From contig NZ_JAKVLT010000001.1 of the NCBI RefSeq assembly GCF_022484225.1, positions 806,001 to 870,000 of the forward strand: a stretch of 64,000 nucleotides of DNA. The letters run 5' to 3'. Source of the DNA: Pseudoramibacter sp. GTDB taxonomy: Bacteria > Bacillota > Clostridia > Eubacteriales > Eubacteriaceae. The notes under the pieces were generated by a model, which searched no databases, was not told the origin of the DNA, and saw only the letters and a program-made list of their open reading frames with translations. The translations under genes and the position numbers were made by a program. Shown here one piece after another: positions 51,259 to 60,428 of this stretch (the first letter of the stretch is position 1; every line of letters starts with the position of its first letter).

Positions 51259-52599
51259 TTATGCGTTGCGGTCGTCATCGTCCCGGATAAAGAGCCGGTT
51301 TGAAGCGGACCGGGTGTAGTGGTGCGTCTTAGGACGGCGCTTCCGCTGGGTGGCCCACTGGGGCGTCGGCGTTGATGAAGCTTGAGCTGATGGGGACGGC
51401 GCAGCTGTGGTTTTGCGGTAAGCGCTTTTACGCGGCGGCGTCTGGCGGGAAGTGGTTTGACGCGGCGCCGATGTCGTTCGCTGCTGACGCTGAACGGTTT
51501 GATGAGTTTGATGCTTGACCGTCTGATGGGGGACTGCGGTGGTCTGGCGCTGTTCGCGCTGACGCGCCTGTTCGGCGGCGGCTTCGGCTTTCCGGATTTT
51601 GCTGGGTTCCCATTTCATCGTCGCGTCGCTGACATTTTCCCGGGTGCTGGTGCGCTGGGAAGTGCGGCGGGCGGATGCAGCCGCCTGGCGGGGCTGAGCC
51701 ACCGTCTGGCGCTTCGGAGCAGCAGTCCGGACCGGGGCCGTCTGATCGGCGCGGACGGTTTGTACATGTTTTTTCGGGCGGGGCGCAGCGGCCGGTTTTT
51801 CAGGTTCCATAAAAATATGTTCTCGGGCAGGTTTGGTTGCTGGCTGTTTCCGGGGCTGGGAGGTTTTGATTTGAGCTGTGTTTTGATTTTTTGAACGGTT
51901 CGCGCTGCGGCGGTTGTTCTGGGCGAAATCTTCAGCTAAAACTTGTTTGGCTCTGGCCTTGGCCTGGTTTTGCTTGATGGCCGTTTTGGCCTGGCTCTGT
52001 CTGATCACCTGCACCCGAGGCTGAGCCTGGGTCTGGGCCAACTGTTGACGGCGCGGTGCGGTAGTCCGGCGGCGCAGAACACTCGCGTTCCGAACAGGCT
52101 GGCGCTGGATTTTTTCGCGCTCTGGTTCAGTTTCGGCAATGCGCAGATTGGATTCGGCGCCTTTCGTCATAAAATGCATGATCGAGCGGCACCACACCGT
52201 GTCGATCTGGATGGCGAGGCCGACGCCGAAAATACAGAACAATCCGATGAGGAAATACAGCGGGAAAGGTGCCTGAGGATTCGACGTGAGCATCAGGGAT
52301 TTTGAACATCCCAGCCAGACGCCCTGGGCGATGAGAATAATGGTTTCAAAAAGGCTGCAGCGAAAGAGGTCGTAAACTTTACTCGTGAAAATGCCGATGA
52401 GGGCTACGACGAGGGCGATGCCCATCAGGGCGATCCAGGCGTAGGGCAGAATGTTCTTCACCACGTCAGGCAAACGACTGTACTGGAAAAAACAAAGGCC
52501 GAGGATGACGTAAAGGGCATCCATGATCAGGCAAAAGAGACCGAATCTTTTCCGCTCAGGAGAAAGATCAGTGTTCGTAGTGGTATTCATGCGGTTCAT
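51259..52599 (-). CDS. Four-helix membrane protein with long basic Gln/Arg/Thr-rich tail
   Basis: The 446 residues start with about four membrane segments (within residues 18-145) and continue with about 300 residues of low complexity, rich in Gln, Arg, Thr, Ala, Pro and Lys and very basic. Phrases such as QRQQRTTSAPRQTTSR recur. The tail is probably disordered and, if cytoplasmic, could bind nucleic acid or the membrane surface. No family is recognised. GGAGTG precedes the start. Confidence 0.7.
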   Translation of the reverse strand: MNRMNTTTNTDLSPERKRFGLFCLIMDALYVILGLCFFQYSRLPDVVKNILPYAWIALMGIALVVALIGIFTSKVYDLFRCSLFETIILIAQGVWLGCSKSLMLTSNPQAPFPLYFLIGLFCIFGVGLAIQIDTVWCRSIMHFMTKGAESNLRIAETEPEREKIQRQPVRNASVLRRRTTAPRRQQLAQTQAQPRVQVIRQSQAKTAIKQNQAKARAKQVLAEDFAQNNRRSANRSKNQNTAQIKTSQPRKQPATKPAREHIFMEPEKPAAAPRPKKHVQTVRADQTAPVRTAAPKRQTVAQPRQAAASARRTSQRTSTRENVSDATMKWEPSKIRKAEAAAEQARQREQRQTTAVPHQTVKHQTHQTVQRQQRTTSAPRQTTSRQTPPRKSAYRKTTAAPSPSAQASSTPTPQWATQRKRRPKTHHYTRSASNRLFIRDDDDRNA

Positions 52600-52668
52600 T
52601 TCACTCCAAATTTTAGTTTAACAGAATAATTATAATAAAATTAGAAGATCTTAGCAAGTTCTTAAGGC

Positions 52669-55600
52669 TCAGGCGTTGGCCGAGATGACGCGGATGTAGG
52701 AACCGCCTTCGGTCTTCTGGACGACGATTTGATCGTCCACTACTTCCATAAGTTCCCGGACGTGGGAAATGATGCCGACTACCCGGCCGTTGCGCTGCAG
52801 GCGGGCCAGGCAGTCCATCGCCTTGTCGAGGGCGTTGGAATCGAGGGTGGCAAACCCTTCGTCGATGAACAAGGTGTCGAGCTGGATGCCGCCGCTTTCG
52901 CTCTGGACCCGGTCTGAAAGGCCGAGAGCCATGGCCAGCGCCGCCATAAAGGTTTCGCCACCGGAGAGGGAGGCTGCCGGGCGTTCCTTCCCGGTGAAAT
53001 CGTCGTATACCTCGATGCTCAGTCCCCGGCCGCCTTTATCTTCAAGCTGGTCTGCGAGCACCAGGTGGTACCGGGATTCGGACATCTCTTCGAGGAAGAG
53101 GTTGGCCGAGTGCAGAATATCCTGAAGATAAGCTGAGAGAATGTAGCGCTCAAAGCTGATTTTCGGGCAGTCCCGGACTTTGCCCTTGACCGTGTCGTAG
53201 AGATCGCAGGCGATGCGCTTTTTGTGCTCGGCGGTTTTCTGGGTTTCCAGAATTTTTTTGATGCGCTGGGTCTGGTCTTCATTGTTGTGCAGTTTGAGGG
53301 ACAGTTCCTGGATGCGGTTGGTCACCTTGGTCTGCCAGTATTTGTAACGGTCGAGAGCAACTTGATGTTCGGCGAGATCAGGCATTTCCCGTCCTTTGAG
53401 TTCATGTTCAAGAGCCGTGAGCTGGTGCTTCACGGTGTTTAAGTTTTCGTCGTAGCGCTTGACGGTTTGTGCTTCGGAATCAATTTTGCCGTTTAAGTCG
53501 GCCGTATCGAACCGCTGGTAGCGGAGAAAAGCGTCCCGGCTCAGGGCGTTGGCCGACAGGGCCTGATCGAATTCAGCCTGGTCTTCGGCGAGGTTAGCGT
53601 CAGCCTGTTTGGCCTCCTGCTTGAGCTGCGCGGCAGCGGTTTTGAAGCGGACCGCTTCTTTTTCAAGGGTCTGCTGTTTTTTGCGCAGAGTGTCCCGGCG
53701 CTTGACAGCATCGTCGTAGGCGTCGGTGAGCTGTTTGATTTTTCGGTTGATCTGAACTTCGTAGTCACCGTCGGATGCTACGGCGGGGAGCAGCGTCGCG
53801 AGATCCTTTCGGATCTGATTGACGGCGCCGGTTCTTTGATCGATGATGTGCTGCAGTTCCTGCTGTTTTTCGAAAGCTGCCTGCTTTTTGGCAAGGCGCG
53901 CTGCCGTCTGTTCTGTGCGGCGGGCAAGTTCTGAGAGTTTGTGTTCAATGTCCGCCAGGGTCTGATCGAGTTTGCCCTGCTTCGCTTCAATGGCGCGATC
54001 CTGCCCTTTGAGCGCGGCCTTTTCGGCGTTGACCGAGTCCAAGGGGGAGGCGGGCGCGCAGTTTTCAATCAGGGCTTTGATCCAGTCGTGATGCGCCATG
54101 CGCTTTTCAAGCACGTGCTGATCCTCCTGAAGTTCTTGTTCGAGGAGATCGATCTGAACCTTCGCCGCATCGGCTGCGCGCTGGGCCCGCTGCTGTTCGG
54201 CCTGAGCCTGACGGAGGGTTTTGTCCGTGGCGTCCGATTCAGCGAAAGGCGCCGGATGGGGGTGGTGCACAGCGCCGCAGACCGGGCAGGGCGCGCCGTC
54301 TTCCAGGGTCTGGGCCAGACGGCCGGCGGCGTTGGCTTTGAGCTGGGCCTCCAGGGATTTTTGACGCTGCATCCACCGGTCAGCGGCTTTCAGGGCTGTG
54401 TCCAGCGCCGCGCGGTTGGTCTGAACCGCATCCTGTCTTTGCTGCATCCGCGCGCAGATGGTCTGCAGTTCGCTGAGATGGGTGAGCCGTTCCCGAACTT
54501 CTTTCTGTTCGCCGCTGTTTTGGAGCTGCTGCTGCTGGAGGACGCTCTGATCTTTCCGCAGGCGGTTTTCTTCAGTCTGATCTTTTGCCATTTGGGCTTC
54601 CTGGCGTTCAAAAGCCTCGATCTGGGCAGATAGCTTCTGCAGTCCGGCGTGGGCTTTGTCTAAGTCCTCCCGGGTCTTGTGAAACTGCGCCAAGGTCGTT
54701 TTGGCGTTGGAAAAGCGGGACAGCTGTTCCTGGCGGGTTTTGAGGGATTGGGCGAAATCTTCTGAATTAACGGTTTCCAATTCCGGCTGAAGGGCTGCGA
54801 TCTTTCGGGCAGATTCGGCGTTTTTGGCCTGCAGGTCCGAAAGTTTTTGGCGCGTTTTTTCGGCCGCGTCTTCCTGGCGTTTGAGGCTGCGGTAAATTGG
54901 AAGAATCTGGAGAATCTGCCGGCTCTGGGCAATCCAGCGGCGCCGCTTTTCCATGTCGGTCTGCTGCGCCTTGAGGGTTTCCTGCTGGCGGATCAGGTAT
55001 TTCTGCTGCTCAAAACGGCTGATCAGCGTTTTGTCGCTTTCGATTTGGCGGTTGATCTCGTTGATGTTTTTGCTGAAACCGGTATTTTCGGCTTCGAGCT
55101 GGGATTTGAAGCGCTGGGCCTTGGCAGTTTCGGTCTTTAATTTACTTAATATCGCTTCGGCAGGGGCGTTGTCTTCGATCATATCGGCGAGTTCGGAGTG
55201 GGGCTTGGCCTGAAGGTGATGCACTTCGAGATCCAAGGTCTGGGACAGGCGCTTGGAGGCTTCGAGACAGGCCTGGTGATGGCGTTCGACCTGCTGCTCG
55301 AAGCGCTTGTAGTGGCCCATGGAAAACAAAGTTTTGAGCAGGGCTTCCCGTTCGGAATCTTTCGCCCGGAGCAGCTGGCTGAAGCGGCCCTGGGGCAGCA
55401 TGACGATCTGGCAGAACTGTTCAGCGTTGAGGCCGAGAATCTGCTGAATGGCCTGATTGCAGGATGTCACCGAAGACGCCAAAAGCTTGACGGGGGTGAG
55501 ATCGGCGTCGCAGGACCAAAGCGCGGCTTCGGCCACTTTGGAAATCAGGCGCGTATTCTGCTGGTTGTAGGCCGTCTGCCGGGGCTGTCTGAAAATTTTG

Positions 55601-55863
55601 TAAGTTTTTGTGCCGACGCTGAAAATAAAAGAGACGCAGCACAATTCGCCGGTGCCGGCGAAATCGCTCTTGATGGTGTCGGCTGACCGGTCCGGAGAGC
55701 CGGTTTTGCCGTACAGGGCGTAGCAGATGCCGTCAAAAATGGTCGATTTGCCGCTGCCGGTGGGGCCGGAAATCAAAAACAAGTGGTTTTTGAGGGCGGA
55801 AAAATCGATGCGCTGATCGAGAAAGGGACCGAAGCATTTTAGATGGAGTTTAATGGGTCGCAT
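52669..55863 (-). CDS. sbcC: Exonuclease subunit SbcC (Rad50-like ATPase)
   Basis: The 1064-residue protein has an N-terminal Walker A (SGPTGSGKSTIFDG), long coiled coils and a central zinc hook (CPVCGAVHHPHP, about residue 480). The C-terminal ABC signature is SLSGGETFMAALAMALGLSD, with Walker B TLFIDEGFATLDS. With SbcD it cuts hairpins and processes double-strand breaks. The start at 55863 follows AAAGGAG and overlaps the end of sbcD by 14 bases, indicating translational coupling. Confidence 0.96.
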   Translation of the reverse strand: MRPIKLHLKCFGPFLDQRIDFSALKNHLFLISGPTGSGKSTIFDGICYALYGKTGSPDRSADTIKSDFAGTGELCCVSFIFSVGTKTYKIFRQPRQTAYNQQNTRLISKVAEAALWSCDADLTPVKLLASSVTSCNQAIQQILGLNAEQFCQIVMLPQGRFSQLLRAKDSEREALLKTLFSMGHYKRFEQQVERHHQACLEASKRLSQTLDLEVHHLQAKPHSELADMIEDNAPAEAILSKLKTETAKAQRFKSQLEAENTGFSKNINEINRQIESDKTLISRFEQQKYLIRQQETLKAQQTDMEKRRRWIAQSRQILQILPIYRSLKRQEDAAEKTRQKLSDLQAKNAESARKIAALQPELETVNSEDFAQSLKTRQEQLSRFSNAKTTLAQFHKTREDLDKAHAGLQKLSAQIEAFERQEAQMAKDQTEENRLRKDQSVLQQQQLQNSGEQKEVRERLTHLSELQTICARMQQRQDAVQTNRAALDTALKAADRWMQRQKSLEAQLKANAAGRLAQTLEDGAPCPVCGAVHHPHPAPFAESDATDKTLRQAQAEQQRAQRAADAAKVQIDLLEQELQEDQHVLEKRMAHHDWIKALIENCAPASPLDSVNAEKAALKGQDRAIEAKQGKLDQTLADIEHKLSELARRTEQTAARLAKKQAAFEKQQELQHIIDQRTGAVNQIRKDLATLLPAVASDGDYEVQINRKIKQLTDAYDDAVKRRDTLRKKQQTLEKEAVRFKTAAAQLKQEAKQADANLAEDQAEFDQALSANALSRDAFLRYQRFDTADLNGKIDSEAQTVKRYDENLNTVKHQLTALEHELKGREMPDLAEHQVALDRYKYWQTKVTNRIQELSLKLHNNEDQTQRIKKILETQKTAEHKKRIACDLYDTVKGKVRDCPKISFERYILSAYLQDILHSANLFLEEMSESRYHLVLADQLEDKGGRGLSIEVYDDFTGKERPAASLSGGETFMAALAMALGLSDRVQSESGGIQLDTLFIDEGFATLDSNALDKAMDCLARLQRNGRVVGIISHVRELMEVVDDQIVVQKTEGGSYIRVISANA

Positions 55864-57061
55864 GAGCATCTCCTTTGTCAGTTGCAGGATCACCGTCGGG
55901 ATCGGCGGCGTTAAAAAGCTTTTTGACGAGGGCAGCTTCTTCATCGGGAACAGTTTCGCCGCGGACGCTTTCGTAAAAATCCGAAAACAGCTGGATCGGA
56001 TGGTGAAGGTGTTCTTTGATTCTGCGCTGTTGATCCGCGCCGTCGACGGTCTGGCTGTGGGCGTAGGCCATTTCCAGCACGTTGGGATAGACCTGGCGCA
56101 GCCCGTCCATGGGGTTGGGCACGCGGATTTTATCGGTGAGCACGACGCTGATGTAGTCGTCCCGGTTGTTCTGGGTGTAGGCGCCGAGTCCGGTGAGGTC
56201 GTCGAAGGGACCGGTGATGACGCGAAGGTCGCGCTTGGCCGGAATGGGCACGCAGGTGACCTCCGGCTGGCGGCGCCCTTCGGGATCGAGGGTGACGACG
56301 GCGGCGGATTTTTTCTGGTTGACTTCAGAGAAAGAGTATTTCAGCAGAGAACCGGCGTAGCGGATCCGGTTGTCGCCGACTTTCTGGGGCCGGTGGAGAT
56401 GGCCGAGGGCGACGTAATCAAAATCCGAGAATAAATGAGAGGAGGCGTAGGAAATGCCGCCGATTTCGATGGGCCGGACGGAATCGTCCAGGGTGTGGTC
56501 GTCCGGAGGTGCGGAAAGCACCAGGCCGTGGGTGATGAGCACGTTGGGCTGATTGGGATTCAAACGGGGCTTGATATTCGCGATGATTTCAGCGTACATG
56601 TCGTTGTAGTCCGGAATGTGCCTGCTGCTGGTGAGGGTGTGGTATTCCACGGGTTTGACGAAGGGAACGGTCCAGAAGGCAGTGGGGACGTCGTCGCCCT
56701 TCCCGGTGATTTCAATGGGGTCTGCGTCTGGGCGGTAAACGCCTCTGAAATACAGGCCTTTTTTGGCCAGAATCTCAGAGCCGTAGTCCATGCGGCTGCG
56801 GCCGTCGTGGTTGCCGCCGATGATGATGACCGGGATATGGTCTTCTAAGATTAATTGGGTCAGGGTGTCATCCACAAGCTGAAGGGCTTCTCGCGGGGGA
56901 ACCGGGCGGTCGTACAGATCGCCGGCGATGATGACCACGTCAGGATCGGCGGTGCGGGTGATTTTGAGAAATTGTTCCAGGGCGCAGCGCTGATCGTCGA
57001 TGAGGGAATGCTGATCCAGCAGGCGTCCGATATGCCAGTCCCCGGTGTGTAATATTTTCAT
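55850..57061 (-). CDS. sbcD: Exonuclease subunit SbcD (Mre11-like nuclease)
   Basis: The 403-residue protein has the metallophosphoesterase motifs in order: GDWHIGRLL, AGDLYDRPVPP, GGNHDGRSR, LITHGLVLS and ALGHLHRPQ. A C-terminal capping domain follows. It is the Mn-dependent nuclease of the SbcCD complex. The start at 57061 follows TGGAGG. Confidence 0.95.
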   Translation of the reverse strand: MKILHTGDWHIGRLLDQHSLIDDQRCALEQFLKITRTADPDVVIIAGDLYDRPVPPREALQLVDDTLTQLILEDHIPVIIIGGNHDGRSRMDYGSEILAKKGLYFRGVYRPDADPIEITGKGDDVPTAFWTVPFVKPVEYHTLTSSRHIPDYNDMYAEIIANIKPRLNPNQPNVLITHGLVLSAPPDDHTLDDSVRPIEIGGISYASSHLFSDFDYVALGHLHRPQKVGDNRIRYAGSLLKYSFSEVNQKKSAAVVTLDPEGRRQPEVTCVPIPAKRDLRVITGPFDDLTGLGAYTQNNRDDYISVVLTDKIRVPNPMDGLRQVYPNVLEMAYAHSQTVDGADQQRRIKEHLHHPIQLFSDFYESVRGETVPDEEAALVKKLFNAADPDGDPATDKGDAHATH

Positions 57062-57080
57062 GTCCAGTCCTCCAATACAC

Positions 57081-57108
57081 AAAAACCCATCCGCAAAGAC
57101 GGATGGGC
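57081..57108 (-). terminator. Terminator between the PH-like membrane gene and sbcD
   Basis: CCCATCCG pairs with CGGATGGG with a T tract on the - strand. Confidence 0.82.
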
Positions 57109-57115
57109 ATCAGAA

Positions 57116-57616
57116 TTATTTTGTAATGAGTCGGCGCAGCGCGTGATAGAAAGAATCGCTGCACTGAAAGTCAACACGGCAGGTTTTGCCATCGCGATGG
57201 TACAATATGGTGTAAAACTTAAAATCGGGAATCTCTCTCGGAGAAACCGTGTATTTGTAAGTCTTACCATCGACTAACTGATCTTCCTGGAAGCTTTTGG
57301 TGCGCCACAGTCCGATGATGTGGGAAATTGGAATTTCCGCGACGATGTTGTGATAAAAAGTCACGCGGCGTTCGATTTCCAGGCGTTCATGGGTTAACAT
57401 CAGATCGTACATCGTGTTGTCGAAACGCAGCAGCAGGATGAGACAGACGATCATGATGATGACCGAGATCAAACTGAACTGGCGGGCAATCACAGGATGT
57501 TTCTGAATGAAAACCCAGTAAGCTGTAATGTAGGCGATGATGATCAGGCAGATGACCAGGCTGACTTTGCCCGACATCTGCTTGTTGTGTACTCTTTCTC
57601 TGGCTTTTATTGCCAT
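57116..57616 (-). CDS. Two-helix membrane protein with PH-like soluble domain
   Basis: The 166-residue protein has two adjacent membrane helices (about residues 18-62). A C-terminal beta-rich domain follows (LTHERLEIERRVTFYHNIVAEIPISHI), resembling bacterial PH/YdbS-type domains. The function is unknown. GAGGAAAA precedes the start. It is transcribed with its own terminator between rubredoxin and sbcD. Confidence 0.65.
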   Translation of the reverse strand: MAIKARERVHNKQMSGKVSLVICLIIIAYITAYWVFIQKHPVIARQFSLISVIIMIVCLILLLRFDNTMYDLMLTHERLEIERRVTFYHNIVAEIPISHIIGLWRTKSFQEDQLVDGKTYKYTVSPREIPDFKFYTILYHRDGKTCRVDFQCSDSFYHALRRLITK

Positions 57617-57659
57617 ATTTTCCTCATTTCCGATTCACAAAAACTGACAGTAGATGATC

Positions 57660-57821
57660 TTATTCGACGACTTCGAAATCTTCTTTGCCGACGCCGCATT
57701 CCGGGCATGTCCAATCGTCCGGCAGATCTTCAAAAGCAGTGCCTGGTGCAATGCCGTTGTCCGGATCGCCCTTTTCAGGATCGTAAACATAACCGCAAAC
57801 AGTGCATTCGTATTTTTTCAT
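57660..57821 (-). CDS. Rubredoxin
   Basis: This 53-residue gene encodes [15 protein letters not shown] at the start and [15 protein letters not shown] near the end. The two CxxCG knuckles hold a single iron. Rubredoxins carry electrons to reduce peroxides, superoxide or oxygen through partner flavoproteins in anaerobes. AGGAGAATCCTAATG provides the ribosome binding site. The gene is monocistronic or precedes the PH-like gene. Confidence 0.96.
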   Translation of the reverse strand: MKKYECTVCGYVYDPEKGDPDNGIAPGTAFEDLPDDWTCPECGVGKEDFEVVE

Positions 57822-57906
57822 TAGGATTCTCCTCTCAAATTATTGCTCAGTATAAAGCTCATATTCTCTAATATTATAGAGAAGAAAAAGCGCCCTTGCA
57901 AGCAAA

Positions 57907-58419
57907 TTAACGGGATTTTGACAGAAACATCTGTTCGATTAAAGAAAGGCCGGTGTTGGTTTTAAAGATTTTGTCCCGGGCACTCATAACGGCAGATTCC
58001 GGCGCGTGATCTTCGTAGAGGTTGACGAGAAAATCCGCTTCGATGAGAATCTGGTAATCCAGGCCGTCGATCTGCTTGGAATCGTAGGTGTGATGGTGGC
58101 CGATCAAGAACAAAACCCGTTCGATCTGGGCTTCGGTGAAGCCGCCGATGTCGTCTAAAATCTGGCGGGCGATGGGCGGGCCTTCGATTTCCTGGTAGTG
58201 TCCGGCTGTCGAATGGTATTTTTCTTCGCAGGCATGAATGCCGATGTCGTGCAGAATGGCGGAAACTTCTAAGAGAAAAGACGTTTCGGCAGGCAGATTT
58301 TCGCGGCTTGAGATGTAGTCGGCAAAGGACTGCACCTTGAGAAAATGTTGTATGTGTTTCGGATCGCCGGCATCAATTTCTACGGCAGCTTGAATGACTT
58401 CGGTTAATTTACGATTCAT
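57907..58419 (-). CDS. HD-domain hydrolase
   Basis: The 170-residue protein has the HD metal-binding residues: His in HIQHFLKVQSFA, HD in ILHDIGIHA, His in YHSTAGH and the triple-His IGHHHTYDS. This resembles small HD phosphohydrolases that act on nucleotides or other phosphate esters. The start at 58419 follows AAGGAG. The substrate is unknown. Confidence 0.82.
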   Translation of the reverse strand: MNRKLTEVIQAAVEIDAGDPKHIQHFLKVQSFADYISSRENLPAETSFLLEVSAILHDIGIHACEEKYHSTAGHYQEIEGPPIARQILDDIGGFTEAQIERVLFLIGHHHTYDSKQIDGLDYQILIEADFLVNLYEDHAPESAVMSARDKIFKTNTGLSLIEQMFLSKSR

Positions 58420-58507
58420 ACAGACGCTCCTTTTCATAAGAATTTATCATTAAATAACTAAATTATATCATAGGGAATCCCTGGAAAAAAGAACGGCGGT
58501 CATAAAT

Positions 58508-58921
58508 TTAAGCAAATGTATGGAGAACAAGCATGTAGCAGACGGTGCCGCAGAGGATGGACAGGAGCATGCTGCCTTTGATCCGGTGGACGATGACCGT
58601 GGCGAGGATGCCGAGGCCTTCGGGAATGCCGTGGCTGCCCTTGAGGAGGGAGACGTCTTTAAGGCAGTACACGATGAGCATGCCAAAAATGGCGCAGGGC
58701 AGCGCCTTCCCGAGATACTGTACAAATTTCGGGATGGGCCGGCTGGATGAAAAGACCGCGAAAGGGAAAAAGCGGGTGAACATCGTGGCGGTGACCATCG
58801 GGTAGACAAAGGAAAACCCAGACGCGTTCATGTAAATCCCGTAGGCCAGGCCGAGAGCGAGGAAGCTGGTCATAATGGGAAGGGTATAGGGAAAAGCGGT
58901 TTTAAAAGCTTTTGTTTTCAT
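58508..58921 (-). pseudogene. azlC-azlD deletion fusion (branched-chain amino-acid exporter remnant)
   Basis: Residues 1 to about 44 (FKTAFPYTLPIMTSFLALGLAYGIYM) look like the start of AzlC. Residues about 47-137 (TRFFPFAVF, FVQYLGKALPCAIFGMLIVYCLKD, SHGIPEGLGI, LLSILCGTVCYMLV) look like most of AzlD. A normal pair would be about 235 plus 105 residues. An in-frame deletion appears to have removed the rest of azlC and the start of azlD. GGAGG precedes the start, so the 137-residue chimera may still be translated, but transport function is doubtful. Confidence 0.65.
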
Positions 58922-59040
58922 TTAGACCTCCAAAATAAAACGCACCCTATTATATAAGAAAGGGAAGATAAGAAAGGGAAGGAGGCCGCAAGACGTGTTC
59001 CAGAGGAGAAACCTTAAGAAATTTAAAAAATTAAAAGTTG

Positions 59041-59083
59041 TTAGCACTCAACACTTGACAGTGCTAACAACTCGCCCTATAAT
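59041..59083 (+). promoter_or_regulatory. CIRCE operator and sigma-70 promoter for the hsp20 genes
   Basis: TTAGCACTC (59041-59049), nine bases, CAGTGCTAA (59059-59067): this is the HrcA-binding CIRCE repeat with one mismatch (C for G at the start of the right arm). It overlaps TTGACA (59055-59060), which pairs with TATAAT (59078-59083) at 17 bp. HrcA repression relieved by heat is expected. Confidence 0.92.
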
Positions 59084-59203
59084 ATAGTTGTCGAAAGGAA
59101 AGAGAGACAACAAGAAGAGATACCAAGCGACATGAAGCTGAATCCCCCGAGCGGAACAGTCCGAAGGGTCCGGCATCAAATTCAAATGAGGAGGTTATGA
59201 ATC

Positions 59204-59632
59204 ATGTTACCGAGCGTATTTGGAGAAAACTTATTCGATGAATTAATGAACACAGCATTTGACGATGGCTTTTTAAGAAATGTCCGCAGAACAGACATGA
59301 TGAAGACCGACGTTAAAGAATCTGATGATGGGTATCAAGTAGCAGTTGACCTGCCGGGATTCACTAAAGATGATGTGACCGTCAAATTGGAAAACGGCAA
59401 TCTGATCATCTCCGCTGAAACGAAGAAGACCGATGATAAGAAGAACGACAAAGGCGAATATGTGAGACGGGAACGTTACAGCGGCAGCTGCACCAGAAGT
59501 TTTTATGTCGGCAATGCTTTGAAGAAAGATGATATCAAGGCTAGCATGAACGACGGGGTTTTGAAGATTGCCATTCCGAAGAAAGATCAGAAAGCAGTTG
59601 ACAAAGCTCAGCAGATTATGATTGAAGGTTAA
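59204..59632 (+). CDS. Small heat-shock protein Hsp20 (first copy)
   Basis: The 142-residue protein is an alpha-crystallin-type chaperone: MKTDVKESDDGYQVAVDLPGF opens the core domain and GVLKIAIPKK closes it. It holds unfolding proteins in an ATP-independent manner. It is preceded by a CIRCE-controlled promoter with a leader of about 115 bases and AGGAGG. Another Hsp20 follows 136 bases later. Confidence 0.95.
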   Translation: MLPSVFGENLFDELMNTAFDDGFLRNVRRTDMMKTDVKESDDGYQVAVDLPGFTKDDVTVKLENGNLIISAETKKTDDKKNDKGEYVRRERYSGSCTRSFYVGNALKKDDIKASMNDGVLKIAIPKKDQKAVDKAQQIMIEG

Positions 59633-59656
59633 TGTTTGAAGCGTCAGTGTTGACGC

Positions 59657-59684
59657 GCCGCCCGGCAGGTTTTGGCCGGGCGGC
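59657..59684 (+). other. GC-rich hairpin between the two hsp20 genes
   Basis: GCCGCCCGGC and GCCGGGCGGC form a perfect 10-bp stem with an 8-base loop and no T tract. This suggests a processing or stability element between co-transcribed genes rather than termination. Confidence 0.6.
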
Positions 59685-59768
59685 CTGAAGAATAATCCAT
59701 CAGCCGAGAGACGGCGGATGTTTTTAAATAAATTAAAATTATAAGTGAAAATAAGGAGGTTGGACATT

Positions 59769-60200
59769 ATGTTACCGAGCACTTTTGGAGAAAATTTATT
59801 TGATAGTTTATTTGACAACGCATTTGACCGCAAGTTTTTCGGCGATGGCACTGCATCAAGAGCCAATGTCATGAAGACAGACGTTAAAGAAAACGACAAT
59901 GCCTACACCGTTGATGTCGAACTGCCGGGATATAAGAAAGACGACGTGTCGGTTCGTTTTGAAAACGGCACTTTGACCGTGACGGCGACGAAGAAAGACA
60001 ACAAAGACGAAAAAGATGACAAAGGTCAATATGTGAGACGTGAACGTTACAGCGGCAGCTGCAGCAGAAGCTTCTATGTCGGCGAAGACATCAAGAAAGA
60101 CGACATCAGCGCGAAGATGACCGACGGCGTTCTGACCCTGACCATTCCAAAGAAGGGCAAAGAAGAAATCGAAGCTTCCAAACTGATTCAGATCGACTGA
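59769..60200 (+). CDS. Small heat-shock protein Hsp20 (second copy)
   Basis: The 143-residue protein is a paralogue of the previous gene, sharing the N-terminal MLPS-FGENLFD pattern, the VRRERYSGSC-RSFYVG segment and GVLTLTIPKK. No separate CIRCE or clear promoter lies in the 136-base gap, so it is probably co-transcribed. The start at 59769 follows AAGGAGG. Tandem Hsp20 proteins can form mixed oligomers. Confidence 0.94.
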   Translation: MLPSTFGENLFDSLFDNAFDRKFFGDGTASRANVMKTDVKENDNAYTVDVELPGYKKDDVSVRFENGTLTVTATKKDNKDEKDDKGQYVRRERYSGSCSRSFYVGEDIKKDDISAKMTDGVLTLTIPKKGKEEIEASKLIQID

Positions 60201-60323
60201 GACAGAAGATCGGATAATTCCCAGAAATAGAGACCATAGCGACAATATTTCATTTTATTCAGATTGATTTTGGACAGCGTTTCCAATCATAACAACCATA
60301 CACACCATACACCATATACCGGG

Positions 60324-60361
60324 ACGGTTCATCTCATCCACACTCCCCCAAAATGAACCGT
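60324..60361. repeat. Inverted repeat after the hsp20 genes
   Basis: ACGGTTCAT and ATGAACCGT form a perfect 9-bp inverted repeat with a 20-base C-rich spacer and no T tract. It may be a weak terminator or operator. Confidence 0.4.
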
Positions 60362-60383
60362 TCCATCTCCTTTAAATGATCCA

Positions 60384-60418
60384 CAAAAAAGCGATGCGCA
60401 GCGGGCATCGCTTTTTTT
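60384..60418 (-). terminator. Terminator after the thioesterase gene
   Basis: GCGATGC pairs with GCATCGC with A-rich and T-rich flanks on either side; it can act in both directions. Confidence 0.85.
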
Positions 60419-60428
60419 ATGTTGTTTT

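Noticed and set aside
60250..60320. CATACACC-type short repeats as a CRISPR or tandem array
   Set aside because: Only a few imperfect 8-10 base repeats without spacers of constant length; no cas genes in the window.
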